From NCBI RefSeq assembly GCF_000003855.2, contig NW_003101657.1:32083-96082 (forward strand): 64,000 nt of DNA, read 5' to 3'. The position numbers and the translations under genes are program-made. Positions 11,238-22,731 of the stretch are shown one piece after another (the first letter of the stretch is position 1; every line of letters starts with the position of its first letter). Origin of the DNA: Blastomyces gilchristii SLH14081 (lineage: Eukaryota; Ascomycota; Eurotiomycetes; Onygenales; Ajellomycetaceae). Under the pieces are notes generated by a model. The model saw only the letters and a list, made by a program, of their open reading frames with translations. It did no database searches and was not told the origin of the DNA.

Positions 11238-12879
11238 AAATGTCAAATAATTAGAAGTATGATTAAACTTCAAGTTGAATTTTAAATATTATATTCAACA
11301 AAGAACTGTCAAGGCAGAAAGACTATTAAACAATATTATCAGACTATCAAATACAGAGAGAGGTCTATTCTTTCAGACTATGAGACAGTTATATATAGCC
11401 TGTATTATCTCAGTAGCTGATTATAAAGTTCAAGTTTAATAGAATAATTAAGAAAATTTCACTGAACTCTTTCAAAGTCTGTAAAACAGAGCTTTGAGAA
11501 GAATTCTGAAAGCATTTAAATCATCTTCTATTAAAGCAATGAAAATTGAAGCTTTAATTCTTTCTTCTGCTATTAGATTTGAAAAGACCTGTATGAACTA
11601 TGCTCTGAGAGTTATAAAGATGAGCTTAAATTATATAATCAGAGAAAGAGTCTCTTCTTCATTTTCATTAATTAACTCTGAAAATGAACTGAAGTGAAAT
11701 AGATTTCTTGATTGAAATAAAAATAATTCTTTCAAGAAAATGTCTTCTCAACTGTACAGACTATGCTCACTGATTAAAAATCAATTTTCTTCTTTAAATA
11801 TTGAAAAAGTTGATCATGAGAAGTTATCTCTCTGAAGAGAAAAGCTTGAATCTCTTATAGACTTATAAATAAGTGAACTATCTAAAGAGAAAGAATATGA
11901 ACAGTATTTAAAGAGAATTTCTACAATCAATATAAAAGACTCTATTTTGATTTATTCAGATGACTTAAAAAATGAGAATTTGAATAGATTAGATACAGAC
12001 ATTGCTTATACTGAAGATAATATTAATTTTGTCACAGATTTCTGAAATTTAGACTGTGAATCTGAAGTCTTTGACACTGAACTATTTACAATAGTGAAAG
12101 CTTTCAAACTTATTAAAATAAAATCTTATAAAAGAGAAAATAGTTTGAAAGAGACATGAATATTCTCTGATAGTTAAGCTGCTTTAAAAAGACTTAGAAA
12201 TAGTCAGATTTATAATAGTTAAATGAATCTTGAACTGATCTTAAAATTCATTTTAAAAATTTAAAAGAGAAGAACATTAAAGCTGATAATTCATCTACAC
12301 TGAGTTCCTGCTCATATGAATATTCATGACAATGAATTAACTGATTCAGCTGTAAAAAAAGATTCAGAATTAAGCAGATCTATTCAAAAAATTATTTCCT
12401 GGTCTTTTATAAAGAGAAAAATAAAAGAATCTTGTTTAAACAGATGAAATGAAAGCTGATGAAAATAAAAGAAGAGTATACATTATTCAAGATTTGAAAC
12501 AAAACCTAAGTGGAAATCTTGTTCAATTAAATGTAAAAAGAAAATATTCTCATCTATAATACAGCTGAAATTAGAACATGACTGTTTTAAATCTTATATA
12601 CAAAGATTTGATAATAGATTTGATTCAATAGAATGCTCATTCTGCAATGTAAATGAGAATTCTGAGTATATTGTAATGCACTGTGCATTATACAACAGTC
12701 TCAGAGTCAGATTGAAAGAGAAGTATAATCTAAATCAATTAAATATGAGATTCTTATTCTCAACTGAGACAGAAATTAAATACTTAATAAACTTTCTATC
12801 AGAAACTCAAGCAGCTATAAGAAAATGACTGAATTCAGAAATATCTGAATATGAAGAGAAGGAAATTAATCAGATATAG
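11238..12879 (+). pseudogene. LINE ORF2 fragment: C-terminal part with RNase H and Cys-His motif
   Basis: Continues the frame cut at 4,310. After the RT thumb region (ALRRILKAFKSSSIKAMKIE near 11,490-11,540) comes an RNase H domain: ILIYSDDLK (first catalytic Asp, about 11,945), ELFTIVKAF (Glu, about 12,085), IFSDSxAALKRL (Asp, about 12,165) and PAHMNIHDNELTDSA (about 12,305-12,345). Near the C terminus is CSFCN-NENSEYIVMHC (about 12,630-12,685), a CCHC arrangement common in fungal LINEs. The stop is TAG at 12,877-12,879. Several in-frame stops make it non-functional. An RNase H domain places the element near the Tad/I group. Confidence 0.85.
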
Positions 12880-13040
12880 TTTGATAAAACAGATATATAC
12901 TATCTTTTAATAATTTGTTTCATTACAGTCTCTCTTTATTTTACTTTACTTTTTTCTTTCTATTCTTTTCTACCTATTATTATTATTATTATTATTATTC
13001 TTCAATTATAGATATATGCAGTCAGAGACTATGACATCTA

Positions 13041-13063
13041 CCTGAGAACCTTTAGTTCTCAGG
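13041..13063 (-). other. 3'-UTR stem-loop of the minus-strand LINE
   Basis: The minus-strand transcript reads CCTGAGAACT-AAA-GGTTCTCAGG, the same hairpin as at 11,139 with one T-G wobble. It sits about 40 bp from the tail. Confidence 0.65.
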
Positions 13064-13360
13064 GTTTTTCCTATATCTATAGAGTCAACTATTATACACT
13101 TATCAATTTCAGATATGCAAAATCAGAAAATTTCAGCCCAGAATACAAAAACTGTTTACAAATTGCAGTATTTCAACACCTATTAATACTTTGAAATCAT
13201 TTGAAAATATCATGACAAAGAAAAAGAGAACATAGTCTTAAAGATAGACACATTAAATAGATAGATAGAAAAGAACAGAAAGAAACAAGTACAGTAAAGA
13301 GAGACTATAATAAAATAAAATTATTAAAAGATAGTATATAGCTGTTTTAACAGACTATAT

Positions 13361-16300
13361 CTAATCAATTTCCATCTCTTCATATTCAGATACTTCTGAG
13401 TTGAGTTATTTTCTTGTAGCTGCTTGAGTTTCTGATAGAAAGTCTATTAAGTATTTAAGTTCTGTCTCAGTTGAGAATAAGAACCTCATATTTAATTGAT
13501 TTAAATCATACTTCTTCTTTAATCTGACTCTGAGACTATTGTATAATACACAATGCATTATAATATACTCAGAATTCTCATTTGTATTGTAGAATGAGTA
13601 CTCTGTTGAATCAAATCTATCATCAAATCTTTGTATATAGAATTTGAAATAATCATATTCTAGTTTTAGCTGAATTATGAATGAGAATATTTTCTTTTTA
13701 CATTTAATTGAACAAGATTTTCACTTTGATTTTATCTCAAATCTTGAATAATGTATGCTCTTCTTTTGTTTCTGCCAGCTTTTATTTCACTTATTTAAAC
13801 AAGATTCTTTTATCTTTCTCTTTATGAAAGACTAGAACACTGTTTTTTGAATAGATCTGCTTAATTCTAAACTCTTTTTTGCAGCTGAATCAGCCAATTC
13901 ATTGTCATGAATATTCATATAAGCAGAAACTCAATACAGATGAATTATCAGTTTAGATGTTCTTCTCTTTTGAATTTTCAAAACAGAGTTTAAAATCAGA
14001 TCAAGATTCATTTGATCATTATAAATCTGACTATTTCTAAGTCTTTTTAAAGCAGCTTGACTATCAGAGAATATTCATGCCTCTTTCAAACTATTTCCTC
14101 TTTTATGAGATTTTATTTCAATGAGTTTGAAAGCTTTCACTATTGTAAATAGTTCAGCATCAAAGACTTCAGATTCACAGCCTAAATTTCAGAAATCTGA
14201 GATAAAATTGATATTATCTTCAGTATAAGCAATGTCTGCATCTAATCTATTCAAATTCTCATTTTTTAAGTCATCTGAGTAAATCAGAATAGAGTCTTTT
14301 ATATTGATTATAGAGATCTTCTTCAAATGCTGTTCATATTCTCTCTCTTTAGATAGTTCACTTATTTATAAGTCTATAAGAGATTTCAGCTTTTCTCTTC
14401 AGAGAGATATCTTCTCATGATCAATTTTCTCAACATTTAATAAAGAAAATTAATTCTTAATAAGTGAACATAGTCTATACAGTTAAGAGAACATTTTCTT
14501 TAAAGCATTATTCTCATTTCAATCAAGAAATCTATTTCAATTCAGTTCATTTCCTGAGTTAACTGATGAAAATGAAGAAGAGACTCTTTCTCTGATTATA
14601 TGATTTGAGCTCATCTTTATGACTCTCAGAGCATAGTTTATACAGGCCTTTTCAAATTGAATAGTAGGAGATGAAATTGAGGCTTCAATTTTCATTGCTT
14701 TAATAGAAGATGATTTGAATACTCTCAGAATTCTTCTCAAAGCTCTGTTTTATAGACTTTGAAACAGTTCAGTGAAGTTATCTTGATTATTTCATTAAAC
14801 TTGAACTTCATAATCAGCTACTGAGATAATACAGGCTATGTATAACTGTCTCATAGCCTGAAAAGATAGCCTCTCTCAGTATTTGATAGTCTGATTATAC
14901 TATTCAGTAGTCTCTCTGTCTTGATAATTCTTTGTTGAATATGATATTTAAAATTCAACTTGGAGTTTACCCATACTCCTAATCATTTGACATTCAAACT
15001 GGGTTTAATCTCTTTATTCAGAAGAGTTAGACTTAGTTCTTTCTCATTAAATCTGAAAAAAAAAGTGAATTAACTCAGTTTTATTCATATCAAATTGAAT
15101 TAGATTGATATCTGCTCTAACAAAGATTTTCTTTACTACTTTCTCAATCACTTCTAAATTCTCTTTGATTGTCTTTGAACTGTAAAGTAGATCAATATCA
15201 TCTATATAACTTGAAGATCTCACTATTTTCATCTCTCTATTCTTGAATAAATATACAGTGTATATTGCAAATAAAACAGGTGAGATTGAAGATTCTTGTG
15301 ATACTTCTATTTTTTATCTCAGTTTTATCTTGTTTTCTTCTATCAAAGAATAGTTGTATAATTCTTTTAGACATGAAACAATCAACTCATTTTATTTAAG
15401 AAAGTGACAGTTTTAACATCTTCAAAGTTTGAATCATCTTAGACTTTGAAACATAATCAAATGCATCTTTTATATCAATAAAAACTGCAGTTGAGATCAG
15501 GTCTTCATACTTTGCTACTTGAATATCATGAATAACTGAGAGAACAGTGTCAATTGCAGAACATTGTTTTCTATCTCTTATTTATTCATTGAATAGAAGA
15601 GAATCACTAATAGAGCTTATAAAAGATAATCTAGTAGCTATTATCTTTTCTAGAACTTTTCTTAAACAGTTCAACAGAGTTATTACTCTATATAACTTAG
15701 AAACTGAAGCTTTTCTATTAGATTTTATAAGGATTACTTCAGTAGCTTCTCTTCAGCATTCAGAATGATAATTATTTCTTAAGAGATTGAAAAAGAGCTC
15801 AAAATATTCATTCTTCAAGTAGAAATATATGTTTTGAATAATTAAATAATTAATCGAATCAGCTCTGCAGCAGTTTTAATTGAACTTGAGAATATTACTG
15901 ACTCTAGTTTATCACCTGTAAGCTCAGGCCATTCCCAGTTATTTTTATCAATATATTCATGAAATGACATATTCTTCTCTTCTAAATGTGATGAGTTTTG
16001 AAAGAGAATTCTTATAAAAGCTTGACATTTTTTCTCAAAAGAGATTGCTGTATACAATTCATTCTGAAATTCATATTCTAAGATTGAAAGCTTTGCTACA
16101 CTTCTTGTTTTAGTATAGTTGAAGGCTTTAAAAACTTCTTTTTCTTATACTTCTTCAAGAAATTTGTTCCAGTAATCTGTTTTAGCTTTTTTAATATCTG
16201 AAAAATATTCATTTCAAATAGCTTTGAACTCTTCATCAGATATTAAGTTATTCTTTCACTCTCTCTTAGCAGTGACTAATTACTTTCTTTTAGAAGTGAT

Positions 16301-17305
16301 ATTTTCATTTCATCAAGATTTGAAAAACTCAGAAGACTTTTTCTTTGAAATATTTTCTTCAATACTTGTTAAAAGAATAGATGTAATCAGCTTTACTCTA
16401 TTCTCAAGCATTTCATTTGAGATATCTTGACTTTGATTTCAATAAAGCTCACTCTATCTTACAGATTTCAGCTGTTTTACTCTTTCTTCAACTGCTTTTC
16501 AATCAGCTTTTTCAAAGTTATACTGATTAGAGAGAAGAGAATTTTCACTTCTTTGTTTTTCACTCAGTTCAATATCAAATTGAATGATCTCATGATCTGA
16601 TTCTGAGGTTTCATTTGAATTAATAAATCAGTTTATAAGTCTTTTTTCAATTAGATTTTGTGATATGAAAGTTAGATTTATAATAGATTTCTATTTCATG
16701 TCTTTTCTAAAGAATGTTTATTGATCAGACTTATTAACTAAATCTATTAAATATTTAAAAGTTCATTCAATCAGTTTATCTGCTCTTACTGCTCTTATGC
16801 ACTCTGAGTTTTATCAGAGATAATGTGCATTGAAGTCTTCTGCAATTATAGAGTTTTTTAAGAAAGTTATATTTAAAAATTCTCTATCAATTGTTCAGAT
16901 ATTGTTGTTTTCTTTCAATGACTTTTCATTATAGATATTTATAAGTTAAATAGTATTAAACTCATTCTCTTTATCTATAATATCACTCACTAGAATATCA
17001 GAGTCAGATATAATATCAAATCTCAAATTAAATTAATATCTTGATCTTTTTCTCTCATAGATCACTACTCTTGATTTTATCTCAGATTTTTCAGAAAGAA
17101 AGCAGTAATAGCTTGAATAAGAAATGATATACTTTTACTCAGTATCAAAGTTTGGTTCTTGAAGAAGTACAAAGTCAACTTTTTATTTAAATGTAATCTG
17201 AAGACAAGAATAAATATAATTTGAGTTTCTATTCACATTATTTTGAATAAATGTGATTTTTGAAGAGTTTTTAAACTTTTTTTATTGTTTTTGTTGTATA
17301 TTCAT
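13361..17305 (-). pseudogene. LINE ORF2: endonuclease, reverse transcriptase, RNase H
   Basis: The start is inferred at 17,305 (MNIQQKQ) and the stop at 13,361. The apurinic-like endonuclease is recognisable from VDFVLLQEPNFDTE (about 17,150) and EDFNAHY (about 16,820; the usual form is GDFNAHHP). The RT has SSSYIDDIDLLYS (about 15,185-15,220; the YxDD aspartates are kept) after the TLKMLKL-type region. RNase H and the CxxC...H...C motif mirror the plus-strand copy (about 13,600-14,300). Many stops, again mostly TGA/TAG at former Trp/Gln/Arg codons. When intact it would have cut the target and primed reverse transcription of LINE and SINE-A RNA. Confidence 0.85.
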
Positions 17306-17319
17306 ACTAAGAGAGAGTA

Positions 17320-18972
17320 GAGATAGAGTAGAATCTAATTTCTATTATCAGATAGTAGATTATAACTATTTTAAAAAGTAGGAATCTCAACTGCTTGTAT
17401 AATATCTAGTTTATCATCAGAGTCATTTCTCAATTCTCTAATCTTAACAGAAGTTTGAGGATTCAAATTCTGTTTACACTTAGCTGAAGAGTTGAAGTTT
17501 AAAGATCTAGATAGTTGAGAATTTCTTCTTTTTAAGCTTACAGTTATAGATTTACTAGCTTAACTTTTCTCTTCAGTTTTAGATTTACTTTGAGCTTCAT
17601 CTTTTCTTCAGTTCTTCTGAGTTCTTGAAGTAAATACACATTCTTTTGAGCTAGATGCATGTTTTTCTTTACAATTGAAGCACTTAAGCAGAGTATATTG
17701 ACATATTTCATCTCTTTTTAAGCATATTTCATAATTATGCTCACTAGTTTTATGATCTCTAGTACAGAATACATATTTTAAGTCTCTGAAATAAGAGATT
17801 ATAAAGTGTTCATATCTTTGATAGTTTAAACACTGTGTTTGAGCTTTGAGATTCATTCTTGAGTCTTTATATTCATGAACTCTCATTTTCAAATCTGCTA
17901 CTCTTACTTCAGAGATTCTTGATTATTCAAGTGTCTTTATATATACTAGAACAGAGGCATTTCTTCTACTCTGTCTGAACTTAATTGAATTAAGCTATAC
18001 AGGCTCTTTTCTCAGTTGAATAGAATTGTATTCTTTTAATTTATTTTTGAGAAGTAGTATTTCTTTCTCACAGTCAAAGATTTCAACTGAGATATTATAA
18101 AGAATGAATTTATCTTACTTTTCATCTCTCTTAGATAGAATTGTTATGTTTAACAGAGATTCTACTACTGACTTTCAGAGATTCTTATTCTGAATAAGGA
18201 ATTCTGCACTGAATTCAGACATTGTGATCAGAATGATGAAGTTTTCAAAGAAGAATGACTCAATTGAAGCTATAACTGGATTTTTTTGAACTTCAATATC
18301 AGTCATTAACTTGAGAAAAGAACTGCTAAATTTGATTTTCATTTTCTAAATTCTGAAAATAAGGTTTGAGTTTAGCTTATTTCTCTGTAATATATTTCTG
18401 ATTTTGAGACTTTGAGAATAAGTCTTCTATTTCTTGAAGATTTGAAGAGTTTTTCTCTTTTTACATTTTTNNNNNNNNNNNNNNNNNNNNNNNNNNNNNN
18501 NNNNNNNNNNNNNNNNNNNNNNNNNNNNNNNNNNNNNNNNNNNNNNNNNNNNNNNNNNNNNNNNNNNNNNNNNNNNNNNNNNNNNNNNNNNNNNNNNNNN
18601 NNNNTTTCTTCTGATTTAAAGAAGAAGAAGACGAAGAAGTAGAAAAGAAGGAAGAGTAATCTGAAGAGTCAGTGATTATATTAGAAATGTTCAAAGTTTT
18701 TTGAACCTGTGTTTGAAACTTCTAAGTTTGAACTTGATTACTTTCCTGTAGTTCTCTAGTCTGAGCATGAAGAATTAACAGAACTTCTTCATTTATCTCA
18801 CTCAGACACTGCTTTTCAAGAATTTTACTTACTTTTTCAAGTATCTGTATTTCAGAAACTTATTATTTCTCTATTTCTTCTTTCTTTCTTCTCTTCAGAA
18901 TTTCAATCTCAGAAATAGTATTTGAGAAAGCATTCTTTTTCACATCAACTGAGTGTACTTTCAAACTCATTG
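17320..18972 (-). pseudogene. LINE ORF1 (gag-like, zinc knuckles)
   Basis: The start codon is proposed at 18,972 (MSLKVHSVDVKKNA), at the end of the 5' UTR. The C-terminal part (17,608-17,892) contains a series of Cys-His knuckles in decayed form. CLNYQRYEHFIIS has lost its second Cys, while CFNCKEKHASSSKEC keeps Cys, Cys, His and Cys. An Ala/Ser/Lys-rich, coiled-coil-like N-terminal part contains stops, and the middle is hidden by the sequence gap at 18,471-18,604. Proteins of this class bind element RNA in the ribonucleoprotein particle. Confidence 0.75.
18471..18604. other. Assembly gap (134 N)
   Basis: Run of N inside LINE ORF1. The flanks stay in the same element, so it is probably a small gap in a repeat and not a misjoin. 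Confidence 0.95.
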
Positions 18973-20022
18973 TTCTTACTCAATGAAAAGTTGATCAGAC
19001 TAATTCAATTGAGATATTTATTAAACTCTTTTGAATTGAAAAGTTGATCAGACTGTTTCAATTAAGAGGTTTCTAAGTCTGTTTTCAATTGAAAAGTTAA
19101 TCAGACTATTTCAAAAGAAGAATAACAGACTTTTGTATATAAAACACCTGATTTTTTTCACACTAGTTCAGTAACTAGATTAGATTTTTAAAGAGAATCT
19201 AATAAACTAAAATTAATTTTTAAGATAAATTAATAAAATCTTTATAATCTCTTTCTTGAGATACAGTGAGGAAAAGTATAATATCAATTAATAATAAATT
19301 AGATAATATAACAGTTTTTGAGAGAAAAACTGATAAAAAATAAATCAATTTTTTACAGAGAAATTGATTAAAACTATTCAATTTTATTCTAAATTATTCA
19401 ATTCTTCTTATATAACAAGTGTGCAACTCAAATCAGTTAATAAAGAGTGTAAAAAAGAATTAAGTATTAATAAAAGCTCTTCAGTCACTGAAAAAGTAAT
19501 TCTTACTTAAAAGAATATAAAATTATAATAGAAAACAACTCTGTTTTTAATTCTTTATAAGAATATTGTATAAAACTCAGAGAAAAACATCTTACTTTTT
19601 TAAGAGAAGTAAAAAACTATTTCTAAGATCTTTTTTTTTTTTTTTTTTGTATTAACTGCTGCAGAAGAATGAGATAGAAACTGCTAAAATATACACTACT
19701 GTATACTCTCTATCAAGACTTTTTCTCTTCAGAGTCTTGATATTATAGAGAATATAAGTCTATTTCTATATAATAATGTAAATATTGTCAGTGAGATGTA
19801 GAGAAACTGATTATTTATATCTTAAAATAGAAAACTTTGTCAATAATTATATTAATATAGAGTTAATTCTCAAATTCAATAGAAATCTAGTATTGCTGTT
19901 CTCAATCTCTTGCAGAATCTATTGAATATTAAGATATTAAAACTAGATTTAATATATCTCACTGTGCAGGGATCAAAGGCTCAGTCAGATCTTGAAGTAT
20001 ACTGATTTTATAGTTGTTATAT

Positions 20023-20335
20023 CTGCTGATTATATATCAAGTACAGTTACTGAGATATCTTTTTGTACTTTTCTGTCAAGAATGGGCCAGATTGAGAGGA
20101 GTGATATGAGGGTGAGACTTGGTGTTGATGTCTAGATACACTGAAGACAGACTGCAGAGATTGCACTTCAGAAGTGGCTGTTGATTATATGCTTGATATT
20201 ATATCACTGAGGTATCTTTTTGTATTTTTCTGCCGGGGATGGGCCAGATTAGGAAGGGCGGTACAAGGGTGAGACTTGGTGTTGGTGTTTTGAAACATCA
20301 AAGATGGACAGGGTTTTCGCGGAGGTCGCTCCTCA
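20023..20335 (-). repeat. Two tandem units (about 156 bp) in the LINE 5' UTR
   Basis: GGGCCAGATT at 20,084 recurs at 20,241, and GGGTGAGACTTGGTGTTG follows each at the same distance. CTGCTGATTATAT at 20,023 matches CTGTTGATTATAT at 20,178. The period is 155-157 bp. The unit nearer the coding region is decayed, and the outer one keeps CpG and GG/CC. Tandem 5' monomers act as promoters in some LINEs; that role here is inference. Confidence 0.75.
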
Positions 20336-20339
20336 GATA

Positions 20340-20654
20340 TCTTCACAACTACAGATTGAGAATCTTCCAAAATTGAGAAGATTGGTGCATATGGCTAGGT
20401 CTCTTCACCTTACAATTTGTATGGCAATTTGGCCCGGGGTTGTGGTGTGGTAGGGGAGAATGGGGGATAATCCCACACAGGAGTTTCGAACAATGTCTGG
20501 TTCACGTTTGGCTGGATAACTCCACCACCACACGGGGTATGCGGTCGGCGATGGGGTCAAAATGCTTGTATGATCGAGGGCTTTTCGATGGATCTATCGG
20601 CGGGTTCTTATTCGAAAAATCGAGCGAGTTCGTGGTGAAGCGGTTGAATCATAC
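20340..20654 (-). other. Undecayed 5' end of the minus-strand LINE
   Basis: This part has normal GC, with many CpG sites (for example CGGTCGGCGATGG near 20,541 and CGATCTATCGGCGGG reversed near 20,600), although it lies between two decayed regions. It ends exactly at the TSD at 20,655. I see no convincing protein in it; the open frame at 20,440-20,766 crosses the insertion junction and is not a gene. Confidence 0.6.
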
Positions 20655-20858
20655 CTTTTCTACCTATCTATTTAATATGTCTATCTTTAAGACTGTGTTC
20701 TCTTTTCTTTTGTCATGTCAAATGATTTCAAAGTATCAGAAGATGTTAAAATACTGTAATTTATAAACAGTTTTTGTATTCTGAGCTGAAATTTTCTGAT
20801 TTTACATATCTGAAATTGATGAATGTATAATAGTTAACTTTATAGATATAGAAAAAAC

Positions 20859-20881
20859 CCTGAGAACTTTTAGTTCTCAGG
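20859..20881 (+). other. 3'-UTR stem-loop of the plus-strand LINE
   Basis: Inverted repeat CCTGAGAACT-TTT-AGTTCTCAGG, followed by the tail (AAT)n at about 20,923-20,964. It is conserved even though the neighbouring bases have decayed. Confidence 0.65.
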
Positions 20882-20921
20882 TAGATATTATAGTCTCTGA
20901 CTGTATACATCTATAATTGAA

Positions 20922-20967
<46 letters not shown>

Positions 20968-20978
20968 GAGCTTAGAGT

Positions 20979-22731
20979 AAAAATTGACTTTGCATTTCTA
21001 GAATAATAAACAAGATCATATTCTCTGTATTACTTATATGATTCAACTTGTGATATAAACACTGATAAAGAATCTTAATATCAAGACAAAGAATAATGAG
21101 ATGACTGATTCTTGAAATAAGAATAAGATGAAAGTGATTACTTAAGTAACTTTTATATTCACTTTGTGAAAGATAATATTTTTTGATAATACTTTTTAAT
21201 ATTGCTTTTTGATAATGCTTTTTGATAACACTACTATTAATTTTGAATAGATTGACTAATAATTTAAATATTATGAATTTGAAACATTGCTAATATAATT
21301 TATATCTTCTCTAAATAATAACAATGATTTTATAATATTTAAAAAATAAATCAGTCACATCACTGAATATGATACAGAATGTTAGAATATAGTGAAGTTC
21401 AATATATAAGATAACTATTCAGACTCTTTGATTATATTAGATAATTAATCATTGAGTGTAACACTCTGATCAGAAAAAGATTCAGATATTAAAACTTTCT
21501 GATATGAAGTGAACTCAGTTGAAATATATGATTAATTTACTGTTTCAGTTTTATAAGATAATAAAGACAGTCTCAATCACTTGTACATCAATGCTGCAGT
21601 CAGCCTGATGAATATATAACAGTTTATTTACTCATTTTAAGAAGCAGTTGAATCACTTAAAAAGAAATTCAGTCTGAGATAATACTATAGTGCAGGCTAT
21701 TATTACTGTAAGAAATAAACTGATATATTACTATAGTAAAACTGAACAATCTTTTACAGAGTACTATACTATAGTAGCTGTACTAGATCTCTTCTATTAA
21801 GTTAATATCTACACTTCTCAAGATTGAATAGAGAAGAAATGAGACTTATATATTAAATTAATCTGAGACAACTATAAAATCAACTATTAGAGATTTGAAT
21901 GAGCAAATGTTAGAGATATAAAGATAGTGAAATACAATTCTCTAGTAAGTAACAATCTTTGATAATACTTTATATTATATAGAACTATAATACTAACTTT
22001 GAAACAGAACTTACTTACATTGATTGCAACTGAAAATCAGATAAAACTATATACTTATAAAACTGAATTTGACTGCTATCTTCAAGATGATTCAATGAAT
22101 TTACATATCAAATCAATTCTAGAGTTATGAAAAATTGTTAAGAGTATATATTCAACTGTTGCACTGATGATACATGATATTCTGACAATTTTATTAACAG
22201 AGATGAAAATGAAGTGAAAGTTTAACTCAAGCTGAAATATTTATCACTATTACTAGAGACAATTATAAGAAGAAATAATCAAGAAACTCATGATTATAAA
22301 ATATGAAATTATCAGATAGTTTAATATCTCTGATCACAGTATATCAGAAAAGTGTAGTTTTCATAAGAAAGTGAAGAATAAACTTACACAAGAATGTATT
22401 TAATTATTTCATAAGTATTATCAATAATTGTTATCAAATTCTGATTATATAAGCAATTACTGAATGAACTGAATAAGACTGAATTTAATCTTCAGTCTCA
22501 GTCTTATTCTGATTTTGAAAGAATGATCATCTTTCACAGTTTATTCTGAGAAATTACTCTTATTTCACTGTTCTTGAATTAAATCTGTCATTTTTCATGC
22601 CATTTCTCTCAGAAATGATTCATTTTCAGATTTTTTTAAGACTTGATCTTGGTGAGACTCACATCAAGAAATGTATGAGATCAGATTAAATGAGATCAAA
22701 TGTGAAATTCATGGTCCCAGCGGCCAGTCTA
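20979..22731 (+). pseudogene. hAT transposase remnant, C-terminal part and terminal repeat
   Basis: Continues the hAT gene cut at 2,974. QDHILCITYMIQLV (about 21,010-21,055) matches the region after the TDN motif. YYYSKTEQSFTEYYTIVAVL (about 21,730-21,785) and EFDCYLQDDS, then KIVKSIYSTVALMIHDIL (about 22,065-22,190) match the C-terminal dimerisation region, where intact relatives read LEWWK...YP.LA.MARDIL.IP. The coding part ends near 22,345. The element appears to end at 22,731 with a repeat that in inverse reads TAGACTGGCCGCTGGGACC. ACTGTTAT follows and could be the 8-bp TSD, but I did not find its partner. Many stops. Confidence 0.75.
22664..22731 (-). repeat. hAT terminal inverted repeat, right end
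   Basis: Reading inward on the minus strand it is TAGACTGGCCGCTGGGACC followed by an ATTTGATCTCATTTAATCTG-type subterminal repeat. A copy in the opposite direction starts at 33,820, and a decayed one in the same direction ends at 43,387. The TAG start and GC-rich first 20 bases fit hAT ends. Confidence 0.6.

Larger units (their letters stand above)
12978..20654 (-). mobile_element. Apparently full-length Tad-like LINE, minus orientation
   Basis: Bounded by the 13-bp TSD CTTTTCTACCTAT (12,965-12,977 and 20,655-20,667), it entered the 3' UTR of the plus-strand LINE. In element direction it has a 5' UTR of about 1.7 kb with two tandem units, ORF1 with zinc-knuckle-like motifs (from 18,972), ORF2 with endonuclease, RT, RNase H and a Cys-His motif (17,305 to 13,361), a 3' UTR with the stem-loop, and an (AAT)n tail at 12,978-13,000. 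Total is about 7.7 kb including a 134-N gap. The coding part is heavily mutated, but the 5' end (20,230-20,654) is nearly normal in base composition. Confidence 0.85.
2988..20964 (+). mobile_element. Tad-like LINE, plus strand, 5'-truncated, split by two later insertions
   Basis: The element is bounded by the TSD AAAGAGCTTAGAGT (2,974-2,987 and 20,965-20,978) and ends in an (AAT)n tail, the usual sign of target-primed reverse transcription. Its own sequence is three pieces: 2,988-4,310 (linker and reverse transcriptase), 11,238-12,977 (rest of ORF2 with RNase H, then the start of the 3' UTR) and 20,668-20,964 (end of the 3' UTR and tail). It lacks ORF1 and the endonuclease, so it was 5'-truncated on insertion. 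It was then entered by SINE-A (4,322-11,226) and by a second LINE in the opposite direction (12,978-20,654). All frames are broken. Confidence 0.85.

Noticed and set aside
20440..20766. 108-codon open frame in a GC-normal patch
   Set aside because: It crosses the LINE/LINE junction and TSD at 20,655-20,667, so it joins two unrelated pieces.
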